A stretch of 64,000 nt of DNA from Aquilaria yunnanensis (GCA_039654915.1 CM077596.1:54062501-54126500); one strand, 5' to 3'; shown: positions 38,587-50,801, counted from the stretch's first letter. Numbers and translations are program-made. Notes: generated by a model not told the origin, from the sequence alone.

Positions 38587-40129
38587 GGTAATTTTACTTT
38601 TCAGAATGGTAGTGTTAGAGTGCTTTTTGATACAGGAGCTACTCTTTCAGTCATATCTTCTTCCTTGGTAGAAAAGTTTAAATTGCAGCGAGAAATCACG
38701 AGTGAGTTGAGACTCATCAGAATTACGGGGAGGAGTTTTATTGTAACCAATGAAGTGGTTACTAGGTATCCCTTGCAGTTAGGTGACCATGATTTCTATT
38801 ATGAGTTTTGGGTGATAGAATTGAGGTCTTATGACCTAGTGTTGGGAATGGATTGGCTAAGTAGGCATAAGGCACAAATTGACTATGTGCATCACTCAAT
38901 CGACATTACTGATGCTCAGGGATGTAGAGTGACTTGCACAGGAGGATTGGCATTTACTGCTAAGAGTCTACACCTTACACTTATGGATTCTATCCCTATA
39001 GGTAGTGAAGAAGCGTGTTATTCATTGAATAGAGTGGCCGTAGAGGAAGAACTTGAAAAGATTCCAGTAGCCAATCAGTCTTCTAAAGTGTTTCCAGTAG
39101 AGTTACCTGGGTTACCACCCAAGAGGGATACTGAGTTTGCAATCCATCTTCAGCTTGGAGTTAAACCTATTCTAGTACCACCTTATAGGATGTCAACTCC
39201 TGAGATGGATGAGTGGAAGAAGCAGTTGGAGGAACTGCTAGGGAAAGGCTTTATAAGGCCTAGTGTGTCACCATGGGGAGCCCCGGTGTTATTTGTGAAA
39301 AAGAAGGACAGAACTTTTAGATTGTGCATCAACTATAGGAAGTTGAATGCAGTGACAATCAAGAATATGTATTCACTTCCTAGAATTGATGATCTATTTG
39401 ATAGACTCAGAGGAGAATAAGTGTTTTCTAAGATTAACCATCGGTCTGGATATTTTCATATTAGAGTTAAGGAGGAAGATATCCCGAAAACTACTTTCAG
39501 GACGAGGTATAGACATTATGAATATACAGTTATGCCGTTTGGTGTGACAAATGCTCCAGCAGTATTTATGGAAGCAATGAATTGGATCTTTAAACCATTT
39601 TTGGATCAATTTGTTAAAGTTTTCATCGATGACATTTTAGTATATTCACAGCCTTCATCAAAACATGAAAAGCACCTTAGAATAGTTTTGCAAGTGCTAA
39701 AGGATAATCAGTCCTATGCAAAGTTGTCTAAGTGTGAGTTTTGGTCTGAAAGGATTCAATTTTTAGGGCACATTATCAGTGCTCAAGGTTTATCAGTTGA
39801 TCCCAAAAAAGTTCAAGCGGTAGTTGAGTGGAAGAGACCAACTACAGTTAGAGAGGTTAGGAGTTTCTTGTTCTTAGTAGGCTACTATAGGCGCTTCATA
39901 GAGAAATTCTCTGTGATAGCTACACCGTTGACGGCCTTGACCAAGAAAACTCAGAAGTTTGAGTGGACACCGAAGTGTGAAGAAGCTTATATGGAATTGA
40001 AAGAAAGATTGACTAGTGCACCTATACTTGTTTTGCTAGATCTGAACAAAGCTTTTACAGTGTATACTAATGCATTAGGTTCTGGTTTAGGATATGTGTT
40101 GATGCAAGACAGTCAAGTGATAGCCTATG
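38587..40129 (+). pseudogene. Protease and reverse transcriptase of chromovirus C
   Basis: The protease active site [10 protein letters not shown] lies near 38623. The reverse transcriptase follows: [11 protein letters not shown] (about 39317), then SVFSKI-type palm motif after a stop (TAA at 39418), [10 protein letters not shown], and the catalytic FIDDILVYS with FIDD at 39622-39633. FLGHIIS and [12 protein letters not shown] mark the connection region, and the RNase H start ([17 protein letters not shown]) reaches to 40124. Apart from the TAA the frame is open for over 500 codons. The solo LTR enters in the RNase H at the AY codons. Confidence 0.92.
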
Positions 40130-42545
40130 TGTTATGGCCCTTCTAGTGGAAGGCGCAATTGAGGAAGGTAAAGTGTTTTAAGTTAAGTTTAGAACCTTGC
40201 TTCAAGTTTACATAGCAAGAATAGAGAAGTTTAGCAAAGTTCACCAAGTTTCAAGAAAAATAAAGCACTGAACTAAGTTCAGGGGCAAAATGGTAATTTT
40301 GCATCCTGAATAACCGGGACGAGTCCCGAGTGTTTTAAAATAAATTTTTAGAACTTAACTTTCAACCTTAACTCAAACTTGAAAAATAGACAAGAATTTA
40401 ATCAAGAATTGCTAAGTTACAAAGATGGGGGACTTAATTGTAACAAGTTTAATACTTTGATGGCTTGTGTGTTAAGGGAGGGTTTAAGAAGGGGAAAGTG
40501 AGAGTGGCTGCCATATTTTCGTGTTCATCCCTTCCACTCTCATTTCTCCATCCAATTCTCCTTGGAATCAAGAAATTCTTGGTGGAACAAGAGGTTATCA
40601 AAGTATATAAGCTAGGAGAAGGCAATTTCAAGCTTTCGATCATGTTTTTGAGGCTTGGAAGGGTGTTTTTCTACTTCCCCTATTTTTGAACGAGGTGAGC
40701 AAAGTGTTCTTGATTGAATTCATGTTTATTAGTTAGTTTGAAGCTTGGGTTTTGGTTAGAGAGTATAGTTTTGATGTTTGGTGCCATTGTTTTTTATTGG
40801 AACTTGTGTAGAACTTTGGGAGCTTGGTTGATCAAAAAGGGGATTGATTCTTGCTTGTTACTTGGAGTTGAGGTAAGGGAGATATGTTTTTAAGTTCATG
40901 GAATGCCATTAGCTTGAGTTTGCTTGAAGAATTTGAGTAGTTTTAGCTATGGCATCAAGTAAACGTTTTGGTTGAATTATGGTGGACTAGAGGAATTGGG
41001 AGGATTGGATTGATGTTACAAGACATCATAGCTTAGCTTTTGATAGTTGGTTATGTTCTATGCAACATGTACTTTGTGTGTATGAAATTTGGAGGCATTC
41101 CATGCATGTTTGGTATGTGTAGGAATCGTCCAAAGTTCATAGCAGCAAAATGCGCCAATTTCTGCATTTTTGCAGATTGGTGACGCGTCGCCAGTTACAG
41201 GTCGAAACCAGCGACGCATCGCCAATCCAGAAAAATTGTCTCAAACTGTTGACAACTGGGGCGACGCGTCGCCAAGACAGCATTTGACACCTGATTTTGT
41301 TTTCGGCATAACTTTTAGCTCGGGTGTCCGATTGAGGTGATTCAAGATTCCACGCGAAGCTAAGAAGGAGTACTATCACCTCAATGTTTTAAAAATACTT
41401 AAAATGTCTCAGTTTTAGATTTATATTAACTCAAAGTGAAGGAAAATTTTTAAGGAAACTATGTTGCAAATGAACATAATTAGCTACCACTAGCTCAGGT
41501 GAGAGGTTTAGAACCCTTGTCGGCCTAGCCGTGCTGTAGCCACGAGGTCACAAGGTGGAACCTTGTTCATCTAGTCTACATCAAAGAGGCCCTACGGCCT
41601 AGTCTACAAAGTCCCACCATAATTCCCCTACATAACAACTATGGGAAGGCTACATGATTTCGTTCAGTAAGCCTCGGCTTGCTAGGAGCGGGGTAAAACT
41701 CGCTAGGCGCGGAGTGATGCTCCGTGAGGAGGACTACTTGAGGAGAGGTCTTATGGCCTAGTTATATGTATATATAATAGCACCCTCGTGCTGTGTGAGC
41801 TCGCAGCAAGAGTCCTAGTATTTTCTTGCAGGTACATTGAAGACCCCTTACTAAGAATTGTCGAATTCTCACTCCCTGGTTTTGTTATGCAGAGCCTGAA
41901 GTTGCTGGACCGGGTAATCGTTGAGGATTATCTCGGTAGTACTCTTTTGTGTGTACAGGTATGGCAGTTAAGAATCCTTGTGATTCTAGTCTACATAAGT
42001 GCTTAGTTGGCTTGTTGGTCAGGTAACAGTACTAACTAGTATCTTCCTTTGGCTGCAGAGCCTAGTAGCACTTGGCAAAGGACTTTTGAGACTCACCACT
42101 GGGACGTGTCTCCCAGGCGGGAGTTAGGATAAAAAGATCTCAGTAGATTCTTGTATTTATATAGTACTTTAGTTTGCCTCCATAGTCTATGTTATGAGGA
42201 GTCCTCGACTCTAGGATTGCTCTTGGGTGAGGGCATTAGTCTACTTACGTATGAATGCTTTCACGAGTTGTTATGTGTAGTAAACTCACACAAATGTTGA
42301 TTTTTGTATACTTTGGCTATTTGTAATTATTTTGTGTAGAAATTACTTGGCCAAGTTAATGTTTTAATGTTTTATGGTTTTAATAAACCAAGTCAAAGCA
42401 TAAGAGCATGCATATTGCATATTTTAGGTTAATCAACTAGTAGCATGGGATTTAATCCGCACACATACACAACTAGCCAATTGCAATCCACCATTAGACC
42501 AACTCTCACAGGGCTTCCTGGGCAGGGGCACGAGCTGTCGTGTCA
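40130..42545 (+). mobile_element. Solo LTR of the chromovirus family (2,416 bp)
   Basis: TGTTATGG to GTCGTGTCA, the same ends as the LTRs of the host element. Left target CTATG at 40125-40129; the right copy is at 42789-42793, after the 243-bp unit that follows. Removing 40130-42788 plus one CTATG joins the RNase H frame (QVIAY to GSRQ). It carries a TATA box TATATAAG at 40604-40611. Confidence 0.92.
41177..41273. repeat. Palindrome cluster of the solo LTR
   Basis: Includes TTGGTGACGCGTCGCCAG (41177-41194) and the perfect 14-bp palindrome GGCGACGCGTCGCC (41260-41273), in the same LTR position as 35770-35919. Confidence 0.85.
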
Positions 42546-42788
42546 GTGTAACGGCCTTGCCCAAGCGCTTGACTTAGCAAGCCAGCGGCGTTACAAGCTA
42601 CCAGCCCAAGCGCGACCACTTAGCAAGCTGGCACTCGGTGGCCCAAGGATTGATAGTTAGACCCGTCTTCCCCCGGGGAGAGTAAATCTTTGAGGTTGCG
42701 GGTTTGATTCATCGGCTCGCATACTAGAGAGGACAATACGGATTTGCGGTGAGCTTGCTAAGTCAAGCGCTTGGGCCAGGCCCTTACA
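42546..42788. mobile_element. 243-bp inverted-repeat unit with a tRNA-like core
   Basis: The ends are long inverted repeats: GTGTAACGGCCTTGCCCAAG onward at the left mirrors the last 36 bases, sharing GCCCAAGCGCTTGACTTAGC. The core (42645-42720) reads GATAGTTAGACCCGTC and GCGGGTTTGATTC, which resemble the A and B boxes of RNA polymerase III promoters in tRNA-derived SINEs. It has no coding capacity. It lies exactly between the end of the solo LTR and the target duplication CTATG, and no clear duplication of its own was found; a 2-bp CA is possible. Confidence 0.65.
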
Positions 42789-42793
42789 CTATG

Positions 42794-43147
42794 GTTCGAG
42801 ACAGTAGAGACCCAATGAGTTGAAATACCTAGTTCATGATCTTGAGCTAGCAGTAGTAATTTTTTCACTCAAGTTGTGGAGGCATTACTTGATGGGGAGG
42901 CCGTTCAGAATCTTCACCGATCACAACAGTTTGAAGTATTCGTTCACACAGAAGCATTTGAATATGAGGCAACGTCGATGAATTGAATACATAAAAGATT
43001 ATGATTGTTCGATTGAGTACTATGCTGGTAAGGGAAATGTGGTAGTAGATGCGTTGAGCTGGAAGTACACAAGAGTGATCCTATCTAAGGATCAGGCTAC
43101 AAACTCCTCTGAATGAGTATTGAGGGACTGTTTCTTAGCCTTGCATG
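42794..43147 (+). pseudogene. RNase H continuation of chromovirus C
   Basis: Continues the RNase H frame: GSRQ, then ELKYLVHDLELAVVIFSLKLW and FTDHNSLKYSF, then IEYYAGKGNVVVDALSW, all classic gypsy RNase H motifs, with stops in the first few codons and in the IEYIKDY region. The frame runs CFLALH into the GCATG target and resumes at 53849 with ELWQSR. Confidence 0.88.
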
Positions 43148-44184
43148 TGATAGCCGAAGTGGTATCGCCCTGACCACCTACCGACTATGGAAAAAAGGGC
43201 GCCAGACACCTGAGGCATACGACCTAGGAAAGGACTCCGGAGTGAAGGAAGTCATACACCCGAGGCACCTGACCTTGATAGCTCCCCAATTCCAACTTCG
43301 GGAACCAGCGTATCGCCTCCTTCGGGAAAGAGATCGAACCAGCTTCGGGGGAGAAGGACCAACCACCCTCTGCAGGAAAAAGCCCCCCGAAGACGGAGAC
43401 ACCGAAGTTCCAGGCTGACTCCGGGAAAAGGCCCGCTCCCAGAAGTGAGATACCAACCAAAGCGACCTCGGTTGTACGGCAAGAGCCATCAAGGAGTCTC
43501 TGACACTCCACTTACATACGTCTCCGACACACTGCCTCCAGGCACGCTCTGACACGTCGTCGTAGTCTAACGTCCTGTCACACAGGGCTACAGCTACTAT
43601 GGCTCATAGCCCGAGGAGCCTGCAGATGACTAGGGGCGCCCATGCCCAAAAATATGAACACCATCCGTCCATACACGTGTCACAATCTGAAAGGATCGCC
43701 CTCTTCCTTATATACGAGGGAAATGGCTCCGGGCAAAGGGTTCTCCTCTGGGGGGCTCTCCCTCTAAAGAAAAAAAGGATAGAGAGGCCGGAAAACAGAG
43801 GACACTCTCTTCTCTCCGCCTGAGTACTCTCCCTCCAGCCCTCAGAAAGACACGTCAGGCAAGCGTCTCTTGTGCTTATTACGGTATCTCCTTCTCTAAA
43901 GGCACTGACTTGGGCGTCGGAGGTTCCCCCCTGGAAAACCACCCCAGGGGCCTCCTAACCCCTGTTTTCTGAGTGTTTCAGCTAGGCCTCCCTGAAGGAT
44001 CTCCGCTCCGGGCTCTCTCCCACACCGTAGGTACTTCCCGTCACCACCCTGCCACGGGACCAAGAAGCTGCCGACCATCACTTAAGGTGATCCACCCAGG
44101 ACACCAGTCTTCCTCCAGGACCCCCTGCTGCCCTCACCACTGCACACAGTGGAGATGTTGGCTCCACACCACCAAACCACATCA
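43148..44184 (+). repeat. 5' LTR of the Grande-like element
   Basis: 1,037 bp, TGATAGCCGAAG to CCACATCA. A TATA-like TATATAC lies at 43709-43715 (AAATAC at the matching point of the 3' LTR). Much more GC-rich than the AT-rich surroundings. The frames on both strands are incidental. Confidence 0.88.
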
Positions 44185-44186
44185 TA

Positions 44187-44204
44187 TGGCACCGTCTGTG
44201 GGAA
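44187..44204 (+). promoter_or_regulatory. Primer-binding site of the Grande-like element
   Basis: TGGCACCGTCTGTGGGAA, two bases after the LTR end; the nested relative at 52899 has TGGCGCCGTCTGTGGGAA. Confidence 0.85.
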
Positions 44205-45070
44205 ACCACTCCCAGATTGCCGAAGTTGAAGCTTGGTGTTCTAAGGAGAAGCGACTCCCGAGGTCCCCGTCCGTGCCAAAGATTCAACGGGCAACCGAAT
44301 AATGGCAGCAGGGATTCCCCTGCCCAAGGGTAAATGCCCTCTGACTACTACCATAGGCTTCCTACGCAAATTCTGATGCCTTGTCATGGTCGAAATGATG
44401 CAGTAGTCAAACCGAAGAAAGCCACAGCTAAATTCGGACCGAAGGCCCTCCTCAGCGGTACCTCATTGGGGGGAAAGTCCCGTGTCAATTCACAGGAGTC
44501 TGGGAAGCGAAGATCGACGAGATGAGTCCTTGGCGGCAAGCATGCCCCCTCGGAGTATGACCTACGGGAAAAGCAAGGTCAGGATACCCAGACCTCCCCG
44601 CCGAAAGAGTTCTGCACCTGAGGAAAAATCGTCATCTCCTCGGCAATGAAGTCAAAACCCATTGCCCCTAAAAGTCATCTACGACTTGACTAGCGAGCAG
44701 AAGGCGCCGATTCTACTTCCCTAGACACGCTATCGCGGTTCGAAGTGACCCGCCTCTACGAGACGTCGCAAAAAAAGGTAGAGCATTCGGAAAAGACTAT
44801 CAAAATGGTGCATCGAACTCAGAAAGTACTACATCACGTATGAGCCTAGAAGGGCAGTGAACACCCAGGTACTAGCAGACTACATCGCCGAAATCCCAGA
44901 AGTAAGGAAGGCTGAAACCAATAAGGGAGACAGAGCGAAGGTAGATCCAGAGTGGAAACTCCTTGCCAGTGGAACCCCAAGCATAGAACGTCAGGACGCT
45001 GGGATACCCCCTCGGGGGCCTGAAGGCAGGGAGGCCACCAAAACGATCAAATTTGATTACTAGAAGTGTT
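44205..45070 (+). pseudogene. gag scraps joined to an RNase H end
   Basis: The first half (to about 44650) is a decayed gag start with no clear motif. From about 44800 a frame reads IELRKYYITYEPRRAVNTQVLADYIAE, which matches the ELGEFDIxYxPRTAIKxQALADFIxE block at the junction of the RNase H domains in Tat elements. Most of gag, the protease and the reverse transcriptase are therefore missing, most simply by one large deletion. Confidence 0.7.
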
Positions 45071-45239
45071 GGGCCATCCGAGTATGGCAACACTAGGTAT
45101 AATAACCTCACACAAAAGGCTGACGGATCCTGTAAGGAGGAACCTCGCAACCAAAGGGTCCCGAAAATCCTCATGAAGCGGCAGAAAGTGCAAAGACGTT
45201 TCGGATGATATTTCCTGATTAAGGGAAAACTATGCAGGC

Positions 45240-46400
45240 AAAGGTATGCAACTCCGTTATTAATATATATAGGTAAAAAGGGTGCAAGACAATTCGTCCA
45301 GGAGATGTGAAAATGGCCAAGGACACGCCAACACCCAAAGACTGCCTTCGGAGCGAGTAACCTCGGAGAGATTACACTGAGCCGCTCCTGACAGCACTCG
45401 AAGATGTGAAGTTCTGTGTGATAGTAGAGGACTACTTCACTGAGTGGGGTAGGGCAGAACTCCTAGCAACCATGCTGGCAAAAAGTGCACAAAAAGTTCA
45501 TCTGGAAGAACATAATATGTTGATTTGGCATACCGACGGTGATATTGGCCAATAATGATTTTCAGTCTATGGACAACGGATTTCAAGAATCGTCACCAAC
45601 TTCGGAATAAGAAAGCACTTCGGCCCACTAGCTCAACTTCCGAGCAACAGACAGGCAAAGTTGCCAAAAGAGCTATAAAAGAGGGATTACAAGAGATGCG
45701 AAGGGAAAGCGGCCAGGAGAACTTCCTACTGTACCAAGGAGTTATCAGACAACTCCCCGAGGGACCAAGGGGGAGACACCTTTCTCACTTATCCCCAGTA
45801 CAGAAAGCCATTATCCATTTGAAGTAGTTCAGCCAGCATACAGATGTTTGACGAAAGAGGAAATGTCCTCGGGTTGAGAACTGAGCTCGACCGAGTTGTC
45901 AAACACTGATAAACGGCCGAGCTCGAGAAAAGAGCCTTTTCGGAAAAAGGTGGCCATAAGTGCAAACCTGTATGATAGGCAAAAGGAATCAGGAAAAAGA
46001 GACCTCGCCCAAGAAAGGCCGAATTAGAACCCTGAAAACCACCCTATGGGGTACTTCGGCCAAACGGGAAAGGGCCTTATTGGGTCCTAAACAAGATCCG
46101 AATGGGAGCATACAAGCTTGGCAACACTGAAGAAGGAAAACTGACAAGTACAAGGCACTCGGGCGCCTTAAACAAAATTCTATACGTAGAATTTTTAGAC
46201 AAGAAATGGTGCAAGCCAAAAATTTGTCTAAGTACAGAAAATTTTCCCTGTATGAGAATGTTCGCCGAACAAAGCTGAAGTATGGACTCCCGAAAGTCTC
46301 CTATTCCTTCCGAAGTTAGTTGGGTTATATGCCCAAAAAAGCTCAAGTCTACCGAATACGGCCGCTAAGGGCAGACTAAAATTTGCCTAAGGGAACTTCG
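45240..46400 (+). pseudogene. Integrase remnant of the Grande-like element
   Basis: Several frames carry Tat integrase blocks: VKFCVIVEDYFTEWGRAELLAT (about 45410), FIWKNIICWFGIP (about 45498) and, later, SYQTTPRGTKGETPFSL (about 45745). Past 46000, GYFGQTGKGLIG resembles the C-terminal LAPNWEGPY block. There are many stops and shifts; the catalytic triad is not intact. Confidence 0.78.
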
Positions 46401-46621
46401 TTAACTGCGAAAGTCTGCCCGAAGGATGATCGACGAAACGAGCAAAAAAGTACCGAAGTCCCTTGACCGAAAGTGGTCGGGACAATTGGGAAACAAAAAT
46501 TGCCTAAAAAGACTTAGCCAAAATCATGAAGGAAAATCCATTGAAGAAGGCCTTGATACAAGGAGAAGATTACAAGAAGAAAAGTACAAAGAAAAAGATG
46601 AAGGCAAAGGTCCTAGAATAT

Positions 46622-49600
46622 CTAAGGGACCCCGGCGTCGTGCGAAACTTCGGCTCCTGAGTCTTTCGCCGCTGCCTTTGGTGCAGGAGGAGGAAATGGC
46701 AGGTTAAGGAACTCGATTCTTGACCACATCCACCAAGGCCCCCCGGGAATATCCAGGGCAGCCAAAAAAGAAGGATCGAGGTCTGGATACTTCTTCAGAA
46801 ACTGATGACGAACTAAACAGAAGCCGTCCTGAAAAGCAACCTTGGTCGCCTGGACGGCTTTGTCTCTTTCAATGCCTAACTCGTCTGCCTCATTCTGAAG
46901 ATCCGAAACTTCCTTCTGAAGGTTAGAAACCTCTTTCTTCAGCTCCACGGTTTTATTCTTCTTCTTCGAACCTTTCTTCAGTGAGTCGACCTTGGCCTGG
47001 AGTTCAACATTCTCAGCCATCGCCTTCGCCAAGAGGGCAGAGTCCCCTTCTTTTTCCTTCTGAAGGGTTTCGTTGGCTGAAGTCAGGCTGACTAATTTTT
47101 CGCCAAGGTCGGACATCTTTTTGGAAAAATCCTTCAAGAGGTCCTTTTGGCCCTTCAAGAGTTCTTCCCGAAGACTGGCAATCTTCTCCTTGCATATCTG
47201 GCTCAACTGGGCATTCGTGTTGGGTTTCGGGAGCCAAACAACGCCACGAAATTTAACCGAAACCCTCCAGGATCCAAGTGAAACGGGGTAAACTGGGTGT
47301 TCGAAAATTTTCATACCTAATTTTCGGTTGAGATCTCTCACTCAACTATAGAGTCGAATTACAAAACCTGAACAGTTGACGTGTTCAAGCTCTCTTGGTA
47401 TCCACACAAGCCTTTCGGGATCACCACGCTTCCACCATGTCCCGGCAGATGCGTTTCTCTTGCGCTCGCAGTGCTAGCTTGCGTCTTCCAAGGAATTGCA
47501 AGAGAAGAGTGCGGCTGTCCTTTTGGGAGACTAGGGCAAGGAGACCTGTGAATTTCTCACTAGAAGTTGTATTTATAGTGAGACTCAACTTCCAGGCCTA
47601 ATGGGTTTCAAAGCCCTAATCCAATTAGGATTTAATTTCAGGCTTAATAATGGCTCAACTCTTGGGCCCATTATTAATACGAAATTAAAGTGAAACCATA
47701 ACCCAAATAATTAGCCCATGCACTCTAATGATCCAAATAACTCTATGTGTGCGACCCAATAGGCTCTTGCCATGTTGGCAATGATCATAAATCACATTTA
47801 TGATCATAAGTAATGAGCGGTGTCTAGCAACACATCATTGCTACCCAAGTGACAAGATTGTCGATGATTTGACTAAACCTTTATGATCATCACCGATATA
47901 TGACATTGTCCCTTTGTCCAAGATATCAAGACTAAGCATGAGACATGGAATGTGTCACTCTCGTATAGCCCAATCTTTGGTTTATTGATTACCGAGTAGA
48001 CTAACTTAAACTGATGACATTGATATCGTATATCAACTCATCCGAACATGGCCATGCATTTTCTAAGTCTTACTCTATCAAAGGGCCCGAAGATATCACT
48101 CCCATTACATAGGAGGGACAAATCCCACCTTGATCATACAAATCCCTCCGCATGATATGTGACATACCCAATGACCTCCTTCAAGTTCACTTAGTTACGA
48201 GCAACAAAGGAAAGTATCAAAGTATGTGACTCACATGTAGGGAACCTTGATGATCTTAGGTCGAAGGACTACATATACCATGATCACTATGAGAATCACT
48301 TATGACACTCATATAATGATCCATGAAGTGTTCTCATGGTGGGTTGGTCCAGTACACAAGTTCTCCAACTTGTACCCATATGTAGACTACATATCTCATA
48401 TTGGTCTCCACATATGCTAGTCATTATGTATTATTGCAATCCGCTCCACAATAATACTAGACTAGGGACGTTTAAGAATATCATTATTCTAGGGTTACAA
48501 TTATGTTTATTACGTTACGCAAAAATAAAACAACAAACATAATTGCTGGATTAATGCCTCAATAAAATATCATGACTCAATGTGCAAAAATACAATCATC
48601 TCATGATTGGCTTTTTGGGCACAACACTAACAGTTCTTCACCACCGAGTTGGCGCAAAAGACTTTGGTCTTCTCCAATTTGTCTTCGGCCCAAGCTCGGA
48701 CCGAAGACTGCTTTGCTGCCCAAGCTCGGAGGTATCCACTATACCCCAAAAGAAGGTACTTAGCAAAATTTGCACAAGGAAAGCCAAAACACTTAGACAG
48801 AAAAGCGGGAAGGAAAAGTGAAGAGCCTGAAGAATTACCTGAGCAGCATGCTTGGAAACTTTTGCGGCAAGGGCATCCTCGGAGGCACACTCCTCGGCGA
48901 CTTCCTTGAAGGATGCCTGAGTAAGCACGCCCCTCGCCATCTGGGGAGCCATCTCCCCGCAATCCTCGGAGAACAGGTTCATGTCCTCCGTGAAAGACCA
49001 GAACGGCTCCCTTGGAACTTTGTCTTCTTGGACGTGGGAATCCCGAAGAGCCCGCCTTCAGGCATGCTCAATCTTCCAAGCCAGGGGCGCCAGATCTTTT
49101 GCAAAATGAAACATACATCTCATCAAGTAAAAATTCCTTGATTATAAAAGATGTAAGATTGCAGGGGAAAAGAAACAAACCTAGCGCGACCTTGGCACAG
49201 TCATCATCAGAGTCACCAACCTCCTCCACGTCGGCAGGAGTATGTTTACCTTTGGCCCTTCAGCGCTTTTCTAGCTCTTCAGTAGGAGGATCCCCTGAAG
49301 AGCCCAACAAATCCGCCGACGTGGCAGGACTCGGAAGGGCAGGAACGGCCACCTCGGCAAGAATCCCTCGGGAGTTTCAGGCTTGGGTAAGGTTGCAACC
49401 TTACTGGAAGTAGCAACCTTAGTGGAAGTAGCAATGACATCACCGACCTCCGAAACGTCCTCCGAATGGGGAAGAAGGGTGTCCTTCTTGGCCTTCTTGG
49501 CCGAAGATGATCTACTCCCAGAAGTCTTACACCTCTTCTTCGTTTGCTCTCCCTTCTCAGCCTGACCAAGGAAGAGAGACTTGTAGTAGGCGGCAAACTC

Positions 49601-50373
49601 GTCACCCATCTCTGAAAAAGAGGAAAGAAATCAGTGTAAGTCCACAGACACTTATGCTGAAAAAACTTTGAAAGGAACTTACTTTCAGAAAAGGCTTCGT
49701 AAGTGAGCTCGCTCCGAAGGAGCTTCACCAGCCAAGAGTTCTTCCCCTCGATAGTAGGAGCTGGCATGCCGAGATCCGTCTTATGCTCTGTAACCACCCC
49801 CAACTCCCCAAGGACATCCTCGGTCATGAGTTTCCACATGATCGGGAAAGGGTAGAGAGAGCGTGGAGGGACCTCGGCATCCCAGTCGGCAACAACATGG
49901 ATTCGTCTATCAAAGTCCCCAAACCTCGCCGCCAACTCGGGAGTTAGCAGCCGCCTGGGATCCATGACATCCACCTCCAGCTTTCCTCGAGCCCACTTAG
50001 TCGGGACGTGCGACCAGGCCTCCGCCACCTTCAGGAAGAAGAACTTCCTTTGCCACCCTCGCCAGCTATCCTGGGTAGCGAAGGTGAACATAAATTTCTT
50101 GCTCCCAGATCCCCGAGGCAGCATGACATAAAAGCCACCCTTCGGAACCGGATAGAGCTTGTAATAATGCATGAACAGGATGAAATGGGGTTCTACCCCA
50201 AAGATCCCGCACATGCAGAGAAAGGCATTGACATAGCAAAATGAGTTAGGAGGAAGCTGATTCACGGCTATGCCATCAAATTGGAAAAAGTCGCAAATCA
50301 TCCTCGCAGGAGGAAACCGAAGTCCGGCCCTCAGTTGGGCTCGAAAAATGGTAACCTCGTCACCTCGGTTCAT
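46622..50373 (-). pseudogene. Antisense multi-exon gene of the Grande-like element
   Basis: On the minus strand, exon 1 runs 50373-49683 (230 codons plus one base), ending at a GTAAGT donor; exon 2 starts at 49611 after a TTTTTCAG acceptor and reads KMGDEFAAYYKS in phase. Exon 1 (FRAGLRFPPARMICDFF-like run, then YKLYPVPKGGFYV) resembles the domain called putative gypsy-type transposon (Pfam Transposase_28, from memory). Later exons around 48982-48840 and 47217-46622 include a long heptad-type coiled coil (about 47190-46850). A frameshift near 49370 and a stop near 49262 break exon 2, and a copia solo LTR (47218-48632) splits the downstream part. A TATA box lies 420 bp upstream. The function of such proteins is unknown to me; a role in the element or against silencing is only a guess. 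Confidence 0.75.
47218..48632 (-). mobile_element. Inverted copia solo LTR inside the antisense gene
   Basis: 1,415 bp, read on the minus strand from TGTTAGTGTTGTGCC to CCCAACA, close to the LTRs at 24485 and 31399 and with the same hairpin. It has the same orientation as the antisense gene. The flanking pentamers (ATTCG and GTTCT) do not match, so the insertion may have lost its duplication or arisen by recombination between two copies. Confidence 0.92.
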
Positions 50374-50793
50374 GAAGCAAAATTGACCGAGGCAAGGTAA
50401 CCTCGTGATGGCATACGAAGGAAGGAAAAATTTGGTTTTCTACTTCTCTAATTTTTCAAAAGTGGAGCAACAAGGGTGAGACATAAGAGGTTGCCAACTC
50501 TCGGGGATAGGCATGGTTGGCCAAAAAACAACTGCGGAAAAAGGGAAAAATGATTTCGGAAAGAGGAAAAATGACTTCGGGAAGCTAAAAGAAAAGCAGA
50601 AACCGAAGGAACTCTAGAAGGCAGAACCCACCAAAAGTCTTGCCAAAGTCGGGGTTTGAGGACACCGTCGTGAAAGATTGTCGGAAATCGCTCCGCCGCT
50701 AAAACCGCCGCAAAAAAGGAGAAAAGGCACAGAAGCAAGCGAAAGCAAAGTGAGAGCAAAGAAACACAAAGGAAGAGTATGACAGGAGGATGT

Positions 50794-50801
50794 CTTATAT
50801 A
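50794..50801 (-). promoter_or_regulatory. TATA box of the antisense gene
   Basis: TATATAAG on the minus strand, about 420 bp upstream of the first ATG (50373). It is a strong match to the plant TATA consensus and the only one in this interval. Confidence 0.65.

Noticed and set aside
42546..42788. Cassandra-type TRIM with a 5S rRNA promoter
   Set aside because: Ends TGTAAC and TTACA and a GCTTGGGC word suggested it, but the 5S internal promoter blocks are not found and the ends are long inverted repeats.
43178..43555. 125-codon minus-strand frame in the 5' LTR of the Grande-like element
   Set aside because: It lies wholly in the LTR, recurs in broken form in the other LTR, and has overlapping frames of similar size.
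47213..48637. 5-bp duplication around the inverted copia solo LTR
   Set aside because: ATTCG and GTTCT share only three positions; not accepted as a duplication.
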